This document shows positions 24,022-33,461 of a stretch of 64,000 nucleotides of DNA, in pieces. Positions within the stretch are counted from its first letter, which is position 1. Each line of letters starts with the position of its first letter. The notes under the pieces are model-generated. The model was not told the DNA's origin. It saw nothing but the letters and a program-made list of their open reading frames with translations, and did no database searches. The position numbers and the translations under genes are program-made. Source of the stretch: Gottfriedia sp049568075 (lineage in GTDB: Bacteria > Bacillota > Bacilli > Bacillales > Bacillaceae_G). Location of the stretch: NCBI GenBank assembly GCA_049568075.1, contig CP144911.1, one strand, 5' to 3'.

Positions 24022-26712
24022 TTACTTTAAACCATCCTCGATTTCCATTATTTCATCAAAAACCCTTTGAGAATTATTTCGATCTGTATAAGCATAGAAA
24101 GAATCAACACGTTCTTTGTATTTGTCTTCCATTTCACATTGATTAGCCATATATGAAATAAATTTATCCACTAACACATCGTGATTGTCGATAATATCCC
24201 CAAAGCCCATCGTCTCGAAGTTAAAATAACCTTTTTCAAAATGATAGTAATCATATTGATAGTAGATAACTGGTTTTTTCTGATATGCAAAATCAAAAGC
24301 AACAGAAGAATAATCTGTCAGTAAGATACTCGATTCATTGAATAATTTTTGATAGCTTGTGTTATAGTCAGCAAATTGAACATAATCGTTTTTATCAAAA
24401 TCTCTGTTTTGAATTTGAATTTCTGGATGTGGGAAAAAGATAATTTTGTAATTATTCTTTTTCGCAAAATCGATTAACTTCGGATCATTAATTAAATCAT
24501 TGTAACGCTTAAAGTACTCAGATTTTTTGAATGCTTCATTATAAGGTCTTACCCCTAAAGCCTGGTTTTTTCTTAGAACTAGATTCTGTCTCCAAGTAGG
24601 CATGATTAAAATTTGTTTTTGGTCATTATTAACTAGACCATCATATCTTGGAAAACCAGTTAATCTTATATTTTCACTTGTATAGCTATAGTCACCCTCA
24701 ATTAAAGATTGAGCTTCCAGGTGAGCTGAAGTAAACATTTTACGAATGTTTTTATTAAATCTATTTAACCAATGCGTTAAGTTGGCCATTGTAATACCAT
24801 GTTGTAAGAAAATATAATCAAACGTCATCAAGTCTCGATAATAAATCTCCGCTTTAAAGAAAGGATTCGTTACCCATTGGTCTGCATGGGATGAAATAAC
24901 TTTTGACGCTCTTAACATTAGGAATTTATGCTTATATGAACCATAAGGAACAACATTTCCTACTTTTGAAATTCTTTCAAAATCAGGTGCGTCTTTTTTG
25001 ATGACATAATAATTTTTAATTGATTTTTGCTGAGAATTAGCAAATTTAAATAATCGTTCTGCATTATCATCTGCTTTATCTTGTCGATCCATGAATAACC
25101 AGACAGGTTTTGACTCTAGCTTTCTCAATGTCTTTGCGACAAGTCGCGTAATGATTGCCTTTTTCGCATGAACTGAACCAAGTTTCCATAAACCACGTAT
25201 AAACTTAAGTTCGTTAATAAGCTTTTTGGCACCACTTTTTTTCGTTACCTTTATATGATGTGTTCTGCAAGAGTAGATATATTTTTCTTTTGCTGAATAA
25301 GAACCTCTAATTCTTTTTGAAAGACCTGTAAATTTATTCACATTATAATTTACTTGAACTTGTACTCCATCAACTTCTACAAAAAATTCGATTTTATAAT
25401 CATCTGGAAGTTTAGAGAAAGGAATTGAAATTTTGAATCCCTTATATTGTTTAATAATTTCATCTAAACTTTTATATTGATTAACCGTACGATCTACATC
25501 TTCGCCTACATAATCAACACCATTGACCTTAGCGATAATTTTACATTCTTCACGATCAAATAACGATCCAAAGAACCCTTCTATCATAAGGTTTGAATTC
25601 TTTTCTTCAATAAATTCGATTGTAACTTTGTTTTTAGATAGCTTAGTAACTAAGTACTCGTCACGATATAATCCTATATCTTGACCTTGCTCTAGTTCTT
25701 CGATCGTTTTTGTAAAAACTTCTTTTAAAGGTGTATTGTGTTTAAGACTTAGTGCAAAATGTAAATAGAACTGACTAATCTTTTTCGTTTTTAAAATTAC
25801 TTCGTCGTCGATATAAGTTAAAATTTCTTTTATCTTATTTTTAAATTTAATATAATCTTCATCACTTAATGGAGTATCTGCCTGGCTTTTAATAGAAAAC
25901 TTCCATTTTAAATCATGCATGATGATGTATTGAATATACTCAGGTAATTCCCCTACTTGTTCAATACTTTTATGAATAAGATCTAAACTAAACGTATCTA
26001 ATGAATGGATAAACCAGTCATTTTTCATAGCATTTTGCATTGCCGAAGTGCCGTCATTTCTTAAACGGTAGTTGTAACTAGCATTTTTTAAAACACCATA
26101 TTTATTTTTCTCTAAAATAACATGGCTTACTAACTTACAATCCTCACCAATTCTACAATTACGATCAAATTGATATTTCTTCATTAAATCACTTTTAATA
26201 AAAGCTGAAGCTGCGTGAGTTAATAATAGATTTGGTTGTTCAATGATATCAATCACTCGAGTTCTACCAAATTTATTGTTTAATGTGTGATTACCCGTTC
26301 TAGCTTCAAAGAATTTAATTGGAATCGCAACAAGATCAATCTCTTCTTCGTGCTCTTCAAAGAATGTATACACATTTAACAATGTATCAATTGAAATCGT
26401 ATCGTCTGGATCAAGAAACTGAACATATTTTCCTTTAATATAATCAATTCCATAATTTCTAGCGCTACTTACTCCGCCGTTTGGCTTCTTTAAATATTGA
26501 ATATTTTTAGGATATCTATTTTGATAATCTATACAAATTTTTTCGCTATCATCTGGACTTTCATCATTAACTAAAATAAGTTGTATATTTTCTTCAAAAC
26601 CTATTGTTTGGTTTATTACACTATCAATAGCCTCTACAAGAAATTTTTCAACATTATAAATTGGCATAATTATTGAAAATAGATAATCATGACTTTTATC
26701 AATAGAATTCAT
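24022..26712 (-). CDS. Bifunctional GT2 / TagF-type glycerophosphotransferase, divergent copy
   Basis: An 896-residue fusion. Residues 10-240 are GT2 (IMPIYNVEKFL; LVNDESPDDS; DPDD 101-104). The C-terminal third is Glyphos_transf (QHGITMANLTHWLNRFN; ILIMPTWRQN; FFPHPEIQ; LLTDYSSVAFDFAYQKKP). It is clearly more distant from the 3889 and 33462 proteins than those two are from each other, for instance HGITMANL against HGVIGVSRV. AGGAG is 11 bases before ATG, with an extended -10 at 26795. A polymer of glycosyl and glycerol- or ribitol-phosphate units is the likely product; the acceptor is not known. Confidence 0.87.
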   Translation of the reverse strand: MNSIDKSHDYLFSIIMPIYNVEKFLVEAIDSVINQTIGFEENIQLILVNDESPDDSEKICIDYQNRYPKNIQYLKKPNGGVSSARNYGIDYIKGKYVQFLDPDDTISIDTLLNVYTFFEEHEEEIDLVAIPIKFFEARTGNHTLNNKFGRTRVIDIIEQPNLLLTHAASAFIKSDLMKKYQFDRNCRIGEDCKLVSHVILEKNKYGVLKNASYNYRLRNDGTSAMQNAMKNDWFIHSLDTFSLDLIHKSIEQVGELPEYIQYIIMHDLKWKFSIKSQADTPLSDEDYIKFKNKIKEILTYIDDEVILKTKKISQFYLHFALSLKHNTPLKEVFTKTIEELEQGQDIGLYRDEYLVTKLSKNKVTIEFIEEKNSNLMIEGFFGSLFDREECKIIAKVNGVDYVGEDVDRTVNQYKSLDEIIKQYKGFKISIPFSKLPDDYKIEFFVEVDGVQVQVNYNVNKFTGLSKRIRGSYSAKEKYIYSCRTHHIKVTKKSGAKKLINELKFIRGLWKLGSVHAKKAIITRLVAKTLRKLESKPVWLFMDRQDKADDNAERLFKFANSQQKSIKNYYVIKKDAPDFERISKVGNVVPYGSYKHKFLMLRASKVISSHADQWVTNPFFKAEIYYRDLMTFDYIFLQHGITMANLTHWLNRFNKNIRKMFTSAHLEAQSLIEGDYSYTSENIRLTGFPRYDGLVNNDQKQILIMPTWRQNLVLRKNQALGVRPYNEAFKKSEYFKRYNDLINDPKLIDFAKKNNYKIIFFPHPEIQIQNRDFDKNDYVQFADYNTSYQKLFNESSILLTDYSSVAFDFAYQKKPVIYYQYDYYHFEKGYFNFETMGFGDIIDNHDVLVDKFISYMANQCEMEDKYKERVDSFYAYTDRNNSQRVFDEIMEIEDGLK

Positions 26713-26794
26713 TTAGTACTGCACTCCTATATTTGTTTAAATTTAATTCGCAATATGATTTTCATATTCTGTTTTACTCATCAATTGCCAAATT

Positions 26795-26803
26795 ATTATA
26801 TCA
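26795..26803 (-). promoter_or_regulatory. Extended -10 promoter of the 896-aa polymerase gene
   Basis: On the minus strand TGATATAAT is a perfect extended -10 about 85 bp before ATG 26712; no strong -35 is seen. Confidence 0.5.
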
Positions 26804-27142
26804 TACTGTATAAAAGAACGATTCATTATTCTAATGATTGTTTTGTTTTGCCAGTATAAGGCTTTCATTAAAAGAGCGAATTGTAATATTATTATTTTTT
26901 CAAAAAATCTAGTTTATCATACCATTTTTAAGATGAACATTAAATTAATAACCATTTTTGTTTTCTTGTCACAAATATTTCTGTAAAAATAGGAAACAAT
27001 AAATAACATTTTAACCTTTTGATGGTGTAGTTTATTTGTCTAACCACTACTCTATATGCCCTATCTCAATAGATGAATATGGATATTTTTATTTATTTTT
27101 GATAGACTAAAAATGATTAATTATGTTTACAATCTACTACCA

Positions 27143-27171
27143 TTGTTTTCCTAAGTTAATTTACATATATT
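27143..27171 (+). promoter_or_regulatory. Possible promoter of the epimerase gene
   Basis: TTGTTT (27143-27148), 17-bp spacer, TATATT (27166-27171), about 31 bp before the ATG at 27203. Confidence 0.4.
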
Positions 27172-27202
27172 GATAAACTAGAAATCAAAAGGAGAAATAA
27201 GT

Positions 27203-28129
27203 ATGAAAAAGGTATTAGTTACTGGTGGAGCCGGTTTCATTGGTTCTAATTTAGTAAAAGCATATATAAATGAAGGTTATAAAGTAGTTGTCGTTGATAA
27301 CTTATCTACAGGTTCTATAGATAATATTCCATCAGATGTAACTTTTTATGAAGAGGATATTAGAAGTAATAACTTTGCTGAAATAGTTCTAAAAGAGCAA
27401 CCAGATATTATTAATCATCATGCTGCACAAATTGATGTACAATTCTCTGTTAAAAATCCTATGGAAGATGCTAGCATCAATATTTTAGGAACAATCAATG
27501 TACTTGAATCAGCTCGTCTATTAAAACAAGTAAAGGATGTAACGCTTGTGTACGCTTCATCTGCAGCTGTATACGGAGAACCTCACTATCTTGGTGTAGA
27601 TGAAAAGCATCCAATTCAACCACTGTCACCTTATGGTGCTTCTAAGTTTTCTCCTGAATTTTATTTTGATATGTATAATAAACTACACAACATTCAATAT
27701 ACTGTATTCCGCTATGCAAATGTATATGGCATTGGTCAAGATCCGAAAGGTGAAGGCGGAGTTGTTAGTATTTTAGTGGATTGCATAACATCTAATTCAT
27801 TATTTACTATTTTTGGAGATGGTGAGCAAACTCGTGACTTTATATTTGTAGATGATATTGTTGCCGCTAATCTTCTTGCAAGTAAAAATCCAGTCAATAC
27901 AATTTGTAACGTATCGACAAACACACAAACATCCTTAATTGATTTATTAAAAATTTCAGAGGAAGTTATTAATACTAAAATTGAAATGGTATTTGCAGAA
28001 GAAAGATCTGGAGATATTAAACACAGTTATTTAAACAACGAAAAAACAATTCAATTATTAAACTGGAAACCAAGTAATACACTTAAAGAAGGTTTAGATA
28101 AAACAATTCAATATTACAAAACACGCTAA
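27203..28129 (+). CDS. NAD-dependent nucleotide-sugar epimerase/dehydratase (SDR)
   Basis: Extended short-chain dehydrogenase acting on a nucleotide sugar, 308 aa. NAD motif GGAGFIGSN at residues 8-16; active-site YASSAAVYG and YGASK (Tyr-x-x-x-Lys); FRYANVYG and RDFIFVDD. It most resembles UDP-glucose or UDP-GlcNAc 4-epimerase-type enzymes, but a second, canonical galE lies at 41254, so a different substrate is likely. GGAG is 9 bases before ATG. It is the only plus-strand gene in the 15-64 kb region, monocistronic. Confidence 0.85.
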   Translation: MKKVLVTGGAGFIGSNLVKAYINEGYKVVVVDNLSTGSIDNIPSDVTFYEEDIRSNNFAEIVLKEQPDIINHHAAQIDVQFSVKNPMEDASINILGTINVLESARLLKQVKDVTLVYASSAAVYGEPHYLGVDEKHPIQPLSPYGASKFSPEFYFDMYNKLHNIQYTVFRYANVYGIGQDPKGEGGVVSILVDCITSNSLFTIFGDGEQTRDFIFVDDIVAANLLASKNPVNTICNVSTNTQTSLIDLLKISEEVINTKIEMVFAEERSGDIKHSYLNNEKTIQLLNWKPSNTLKEGLDKTIQYYKTR

Positions 28130-28135
28130 ATAAAG

Positions 28136-28175
28136 AAAGCTGATTTTTGATTCATTTCAAAATCAGCTTTTTATT
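28136..28175 (+). terminator. Intrinsic terminator of the epimerase gene
   Basis: A 12-bp stem (28136-28147 with 28059-relative partner 28159-28170, AAAGCTGATTTT) followed by a T run. Confidence 0.85.
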
Positions 28176-28191
28176 TTGATAAAAATGAAAG

Positions 28192-28234
28192 CTCAAAAAA
28201 GACTATCTTTACAAAATTTGCAAAAATAGTCTTT
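28192..28234 (-). terminator. Intrinsic terminator of wecB
   Basis: AAAGACTAT/ATAGTCTTT (28198-28206 with 28226-28234), then six Ts on the minus strand, 6 bp past the wecB stop. Confidence 0.8.
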
Positions 28235-28239
28235 CATCG

Positions 28240-29355
28240 TTAAATCTTATTTTTAAAATGCTGAATAATCACTTCAACAATTCTTCTAGAAGCTTCGCCG
28301 TCTCCATATGGATTAGATGCTTTAGACATTTTTGCATGAGCCTCTTCATCCGACAACAGTTCATCGGCTAATGAGAAAATAACTTCTTCGTCAGTTCCAG
28401 CAAGCTTTAAAGTACCAGCGTCAATTCCTTCAGGGCGTTCCGTCGTATCACGTAAAACAAGTACTGGTACGCCTAATGAAGGTGCCTCTTCTTGTACACC
28501 ACCAGAATCAGTTAGGATTAAATGTGATCTTGCAGCAAAGTTATGGAAATCAATGACATCTAGTGGTTCAATTAAATGAATTCGATTGTCATTTCCTAAA
28601 ACTTCATTTGCAATTTCACGAACAACAGGATTCATGTGTACAGGATACACAACTTGAATATCGTTATGTTTTTCGACTAAGCGCTTAATCGCTTTAAACA
28701 TATTTCTCATTGGTTCCCCTAAATTTTCACGACGATGTGCAGTCATTAAGACTAATCTGTCGTTACCAATCTGGTCAAGAACAGGATGAGCATACTCTTC
28801 TTTTACTGTTGTTTTTAGTGCATCGATCGCAGTATTACCAGTAATGAAAATGGTTTCTTCCTTTTTATTTTCAGCTAATAAATTTTGTGCTGATTTTGTC
28901 GTAGGAGAAAAATGTAAATCCGTCAAGACACCAGTTAATTGACGGTTCATTTCTTCTGGATATGGTGAATACTTGTCCCAAGTTCGTAAACCAGCTTCAA
29001 CATGACCAATTGCAATTTGATTATAAAAAGCTGCAAGACTAGCAATAAAAGTCGTTGTCGTATCACCATGAACTAATACAATGTCCGGCTTTACTTCTTG
29101 CATAATCTTATTTAAACCTTCTAAGCCTCGCGTTGTTACATCAATCAGTGTTTGGCGATCCTTCATTATATTTAAATCATAATCAGGCGTGATTTCAAAA
29201 ATTTCGAGAACTTGATCCAACATTTGACGATGCTGAGCTGTAACCGTCACAATTGATTCTATTTGATCAGGATGTTTAGCTAGCTCAAGCACTAGTGGCG
29301 CCATCTTAATCGCTTCTGGTCTTGTTCCAAAAATTGTCATTACTTTAACAGTCAA
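28240..29355 (-). CDS. wecB: UDP-N-acetylglucosamine 2-epimerase (MnaA/WecB)
   Basis: Non-hydrolysing epimerase, UDP-GlcNAc to UDP-ManNAc. It feeds the TagA-type linkage step and, through WecC, UDP-ManNAcA. KVMTIFGTRPEAIKMAP opens the protein; QHRQMLDQVL, VHGDTTTT, GHVEAGLRT, TAHRRENLG and LTDSGGVQEEAPSLG are all present. About 371 aa. Start: the TTG at 29373 precedes the ribosome site; TTG 29355 is 8 bases from AAAGGGG and gives the expected N-terminus. Monocistronic. Confidence 0.95.
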   Translation of the reverse strand: MTVKVMTIFGTRPEAIKMAPLVLELAKHPDQIESIVTVTAQHRQMLDQVLEIFEITPDYDLNIMKDRQTLIDVTTRGLEGLNKIMQEVKPDIVLVHGDTTTTFIASLAAFYNQIAIGHVEAGLRTWDKYSPYPEEMNRQLTGVLTDLHFSPTTKSAQNLLAENKKEETIFITGNTAIDALKTTVKEEYAHPVLDQIGNDRLVLMTAHRRENLGEPMRNMFKAIKRLVEKHNDIQVVYPVHMNPVVREIANEVLGNDNRIHLIEPLDVIDFHNFAARSHLILTDSGGVQEEAPSLGVPVLVLRDTTERPEGIDAGTLKLAGTDEEVIFSLADELLSDEEAHAKMSKASNPYGDGEASRRIVEVIIQHFKNKI

Positions 29356-29601
29356 AATTCTTTCCCCTTTCAAAACAACGAATCGGTTTATGTAATATAT
29401 ATCTATCTATTGTATCTTAACTAAGGAAATAAAGACATTTTTTACCATGAAAAATACCGTTTATTCCCCTATTTACATGACTAATTCTAAAAATTCATCG
29501 TCTTAATCCCTAATAAGTTCTTTAACTAGTAAATATTCGATTCTATACACTTAGTTTCCCACATTTTGAAATCATTCATACTCGATGTACATAATAATAG
29601 A

Positions 29602-29643
29602 AGAAAAAAGCACAGTTCCTTCTACTCAAGAATTCACTGTGCT
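29602..29643 (-). terminator. Intrinsic terminator of the CgeB-like/GT4 operon
   Basis: AGCACAGT/ACTGTGCT (29609-29616 with 29636-29643), then a run of six Ts on the minus strand. Confidence 0.8.
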
Positions 29644-29654
29644 CTCCAAAATAC

Positions 29655-30638
29655 TTAATGAACTAATTTTACTTGTAACTCACCAATTAGACTCAAAATC
29701 TCTGAACACATTTTATCCATACAGTAATTTTCCTTCACAAATTCAACTAGTTCTTTCTTAGTTCCTTTTCTACTATCCGCAATGTACTGCGCTGCTTGAT
29801 CGAGTGATTCGAAAATATACTCATCAGGGAATATCGTTCGAGCTCCTTCACGATTTAAAACAATTGGCACTGCGCAAGAAGCCATCCCTTCAACAGGTGC
29901 TAAGTGAAAACTTTCATAATCGCTAACTGATAAGACAAAACCAATTGACTCGAGCCATTCCGCTGAATCTCCCCACTCTTCAAACTGAACTTGATTACGA
30001 TAGTGGGATTTCTCAATTTTTTTAAATAAACTTGTATAATAATCCTGCTCTTGCTGATTATTCCAAACCCACGGAAACTCTTTCGGATGCTTTCCTTTTA
30101 TCGAAAGAGTATATCTGCTGTCTTTTTCATACAACTTTTCAAATATCTCAAGCGCTCGATCTAATCGTTTTAACTTCGGTACATAACCAAGTAATCCAAT
30201 TCGAAAATCTGCATCATACTGCTTAGGCAAATGGAATCGATCTACATCAACACCATTTTGAATGACTATCATCTTTTCTCTAGGAATCTTTGCAACACGA
30301 TTAAATTCCTCATATATATAGGAAGAGATTGCGATAATCTTATCAATCTTCGTAAAATCAAATCGTTCTGGAAAAGGAGTATTCATTTCAAAACGATGCA
30401 TTCTTACAATTAATATTTGATGATCTTTTTTATGCTCTTGATACCAAATCACATTTCCAAGTCCCCATTCGCAAAAAAGAACATCCGCCCAATTAACGAT
30501 TTCTAAGCTTTTGCCAACTTGATGAATTGTATGGCCTTCCCATAAATCAATTTTTATTTCAATGTCACTTCTAGCTTCAAACCTCTTAATCGCTTCGTTT
30601 ATAAATTTTAAATCATGCCCTATAATCGCCAGTTTCAT
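29655..30638 (-). CDS. GT4-type glycosyltransferase
   Basis: A 327-residue GT-B-like transferase. The N-domain has MKLAIIGHDLKFINEAI and ADVLFCEWGLGN; the C-domain has VIQNGVDVDRF, IGLLGYVPKLKRLDRALEIF and the donor-site SDYESFHLAPVEGMASCAVP. It is last of three genes and starts 12 bp after the CgeB-like gene, with AAGGAG before ATG. Sugar and acceptor unknown. Confidence 0.85.
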   Translation of the reverse strand: MKLAIIGHDLKFINEAIKRFEARSDIEIKIDLWEGHTIHQVGKSLEIVNWADVLFCEWGLGNVIWYQEHKKDHQILIVRMHRFEMNTPFPERFDFTKIDKIIAISSYIYEEFNRVAKIPREKMIVIQNGVDVDRFHLPKQYDADFRIGLLGYVPKLKRLDRALEIFEKLYEKDSRYTLSIKGKHPKEFPWVWNNQQEQDYYTSLFKKIEKSHYRNQVQFEEWGDSAEWLESIGFVLSVSDYESFHLAPVEGMASCAVPIVLNREGARTIFPDEYIFESLDQAAQYIADSRKGTKKELVEFVKENYCMDKMCSEILSLIGELQVKLVH

Positions 30639-30650
30639 AAAAACAGCTCC

Positions 30651-32765
30651 TTATACTAAAATACTCTCAATTTTGTCTCGGCTAATGGCTTGTTCATAGG
30701 CATCTCGATAAAAATTAAACTCATCAATTTCAAAAAATTGAACGCCAGCTTTTGAGAAATGTCCAATTGATGATTTATGATCTAAAAGCTTTATAAATTC
30801 ATTTGGATGAAGAAATCTAGTCGCCTTTATACAAATCAATGCTTCGTCAATATGGCAATCATTTACGTAGTTATAGCTATTTCCATTGCCTTTAGCAATA
30901 ATCGTATCATTCGTATACTTAGTAGCTAACATCAAATCTCTTAAATAATTCTCTCCATAATAATGATCTAGATTAATTGGAGCAATATAATTCGAATCAA
31001 CGAGATCATTCAAGCTAAAATAATGATGGCAGTAATCAATTAGGTAGGTTTTTACTTCCCCATGATTGTTTTGATTAAAAATATCTAAATAGCCATCAAA
31101 CAAATCGAGTAAGATTACTAGCTTTTTTTGTTTGATTCCTTGTCTATTGTAAATCGCGATTAACTTTTCATAGTCAGCTTTACTTCGAACGATCCCCACT
31201 AAAGTAGCAGTCTCTTCATATTTCTCGTATGGCAGATTAATCATGTTGAATAAATCTTCCACTCGATTCGTATAAGTGTGTTCTTCTAATACTTTTCGCA
31301 ATGCGAGTAAACGATTTTTCTTATAGAAGGTCTCATCAGCATAATAATTTGAAAGTCGTTGCTTCATTAGTTTTTCATCATCTGTAGCCGTTACTATGTC
31401 TCCAAACATTCGATGAATCCCCTCTGAATGGGAACTAATTATTGGAGTATTACTTGCTAACAACTCAAATACTCTCCGGGCAAACATTGTCGGAGATTTC
31501 GTAATACTATTTACATTCAGAGCTACTTTATATCCTTTATACGCAAGATCAATTTCATTTTGTTTTAAGTTTCCAACAATAAATGGTTTATACTCATCTG
31601 GAAATTGATTAGGACTAGTTGGATTATGATAGTTTCGGTCATATATATCCAGTCCGTATTCCTTCGAAGAATTGACTAGCTTCTCCATCGCACTCGTACG
31701 CTCAGGAAACTTTTTACCATAATAAGCTCCAGCAAAAACTACTTTCTCTTTACGTGGAATGTATTCAATTGGATTGTGAATTTTCGGTTGAGCAGCAAAA
31801 GGTAAACAATAAACATTTTCACAGCCTTCATCTACATAGTTCTGAACTGATTCAAAATCAGTCGTGCATACATAATCAAAATGCTTAGCTGTATCAATAA
31901 AGGCTTGGTAATGAAATGGATCTTCTTTATTCCAAAAAACAGTCGGGATATTGTGTTCTTTACACCAATAAACTAGTTTTAATAGTTTCGTATGATTTCT
32001 GTGACTTTTCGTACCGATTTTATCCTTCCAAGCTCCGTCGTTTCCAAGCCACGCAGACTCACAAAAGAATAAATCAATTCGATGCTTTTTAAATTCAGTC
32101 AACCAATTCTCAGGCGTAATTTTAACAAGTTGAAACTCATAATCAAAACATCTTGTCGTAAATTCGTCTGCAATAAAACCAACCCGAAAGTCCTTAATTT
32201 CTTTCTTTTGTTTCTTAAAGTGACGATTGTCTATCGTATTATTTTTATATGAACCCATTAATTTAGCATGGAATAAATGGAGTGTGGCAGCACCTGTCAT
32301 GTAAATCGAAAAAGAAGCCGATTGGATCTTATTTTGATTAAATTGAGATAGATCCACTAACTCGTCCATATGGAAATTGACTGTACTTGCGTTATTCTCA
32401 TAATCCACCAATCGTAATTCACAAACTACCTCACACTTACCGCTGACAAAGCCGGTGATGCCAAATTTAGTAAATAACCGACTTCTTCCTTCATTAAAAA
32501 GTAGTTCCATTAATTTCTTTTCATCTTTATAATCAATGACCGCAGTCTGTTTTATTAGTTTGTTATGAAATAGCGTTTTCTTTTCCTTGTGAAACTTTTG
32601 AATACCTTTACTAACTGTAAAATCATCGGCCAAAAATGGAAGTAACTCATGATTTTGAAAATAAAAGGGTTCATCCACATTCATTAATTCTTGTAGCATC
32701 ATTTTTGTGTCATATTTTTCATTACGTAATCTAGTAATTTGTTTTTCGATTAATTCTTTTAACAT
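30651..32765 (-). CDS. CgeB-like glycosyltransferase, 704 aa
   Basis: Three parts can be seen. Residues about 1-190 resemble no catalytic domain I recognise. Residues about 195-520 match the CgeB/glycosyl-transferase group-1 type (FFCESAWLGNDGAW; VFWNKEDPFHYQ; VFAGAYYGKKFPERTSAM; SPTMFARRVFELLASNTPII). The last 170 residues (from TATLVGIVRSKADYEK) look like a degenerate GT2-like domain. GAGGGA precedes ATG by about 7 bases. It lies between a coiled-coil protein and a GT4 gene. CgeB itself glycosylates the spore surface in B. subtilis; that role here is speculation. Confidence 0.78.
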   Translation of the reverse strand: MLKELIEKQITRLRNEKYDTKMMLQELMNVDEPFYFQNHELLPFLADDFTVSKGIQKFHKEKKTLFHNKLIKQTAVIDYKDEKKLMELLFNEGRSRLFTKFGITGFVSGKCEVVCELRLVDYENNASTVNFHMDELVDLSQFNQNKIQSASFSIYMTGAATLHLFHAKLMGSYKNNTIDNRHFKKQKKEIKDFRVGFIADEFTTRCFDYEFQLVKITPENWLTEFKKHRIDLFFCESAWLGNDGAWKDKIGTKSHRNHTKLLKLVYWCKEHNIPTVFWNKEDPFHYQAFIDTAKHFDYVCTTDFESVQNYVDEGCENVYCLPFAAQPKIHNPIEYIPRKEKVVFAGAYYGKKFPERTSAMEKLVNSSKEYGLDIYDRNYHNPTSPNQFPDEYKPFIVGNLKQNEIDLAYKGYKVALNVNSITKSPTMFARRVFELLASNTPIISSHSEGIHRMFGDIVTATDDEKLMKQRLSNYYADETFYKKNRLLALRKVLEEHTYTNRVEDLFNMINLPYEKYEETATLVGIVRSKADYEKLIAIYNRQGIKQKKLVILLDLFDGYLDIFNQNNHGEVKTYLIDYCHHYFSLNDLVDSNYIAPINLDHYYGENYLRDLMLATKYTNDTIIAKGNGNSYNYVNDCHIDEALICIKATRFLHPNEFIKLLDHKSSIGHFSKAGVQFFEIDEFNFYRDAYEQAISRDKIESILV

Positions 32766-32775
32766 AAATGATCCC

Positions 32776-33192
32776 TCATTTTCTTTTTAAATACTTCAAG
32801 ATCTTCCAATACTTCCTTGCTAATTTGCCAAACTTAGAGTTCCTAAACGTTTCATAATTTAATTGCAGCTTTTGATATTCTTCTTGCAATTTTTCATATT
32901 CATACGAACCAAATGATTGCTTTACTTCATTTACAAGAACATAATCATCGAGCCCCATCATAAATTCCTCATGCTCAACGATTAAATCCAACTGGCGAAA
33001 TAATTGCTCTTCCATTCTCTTTTCAAATTCCATCACTTTATTAGAAAGGAATTCATTTTCTTTCATTAACAATTCATTTTTCCGTAGAATATTAGCATCG
33101 AAATCCTCAGTCGAAACCTCTATTAAACTTGGTTTAAAATTTACAGTTGTTGAATCCACATGACTACTATTCAATAATTCACTATTCTTCAT
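32776..33192 (-). CDS. Small coiled-coil protein of a glycosyltransferase operon
   Basis: A 138-residue protein, starting MKNSELLNSSH. The ATG at 33192 has GGAGG six bases upstream; an earlier in-frame start at 33231 lacks one. Residues about 40-75 and 100-120 are strongly helical and heptad-like (NELLMKENEFLSNKVMEFEK; YEKLQEEYQKLQLNYETF). The basic end FGKLARKYWKILKYLKRK resembles tails of polysaccharide enzymes. No enzyme domain is recognised. It is 10 bp upstream of the CgeB-like gene and may act as scaffold or membrane tether; that is inference. Confidence 0.65.
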   Translation of the reverse strand: MKNSELLNSSHVDSTTVNFKPSLIEVSTEDFDANILRKNELLMKENEFLSNKVMEFEKRMEEQLFRQLDLIVEHEEFMMGLDDYVLVNEVKQSFGSYEYEKLQEEYQKLQLNYETFRNSKFGKLARKYWKILKYLKRK

Positions 33193-33326
33193 TTCAAACC
33201 TCCAGAACAATAAGATAAACACTTTATTCAAAACATAGGTGTTTATTAAAAAAAGAAAATATTATGATTAATTTAAGATTAACGATTTTATGTGAATCTA
33301 AATAAGTGTCCATGTTAAAAAAATGT

Positions 33327-33366
33327 AAAAAAAATAACTGCCAATGCAAAATTCGCAATAGCAGTT
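33327..33366 (-). terminator. Intrinsic terminator of the 33.5-36.2 kb polymerase gene
   Basis: AACTGC/GCAGTT outer stem (33336-33341 with 33361-33366) with a partly paired interior; then A and eight Ts on the minus strand. Confidence 0.65.
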
Positions 33367-33461
33367 TTACGGTAATAATTTATAAATTTTGTTGTGTCTC
33401 TATAGGATTTTTCCTAGTAAAATATTTATTATTCTACTTATGAAACAAGTAAATTGTAAAT

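Larger units (their letters stand above)
26713..27202. other. Divergent promoter region, AT-rich
   Basis: This 490-bp gap separates the divergent 896-aa polymerase and epimerase genes. Apart from the two promoter candidates listed separately, I see no gene, RNA or repeat in it. Confidence 0.5.
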
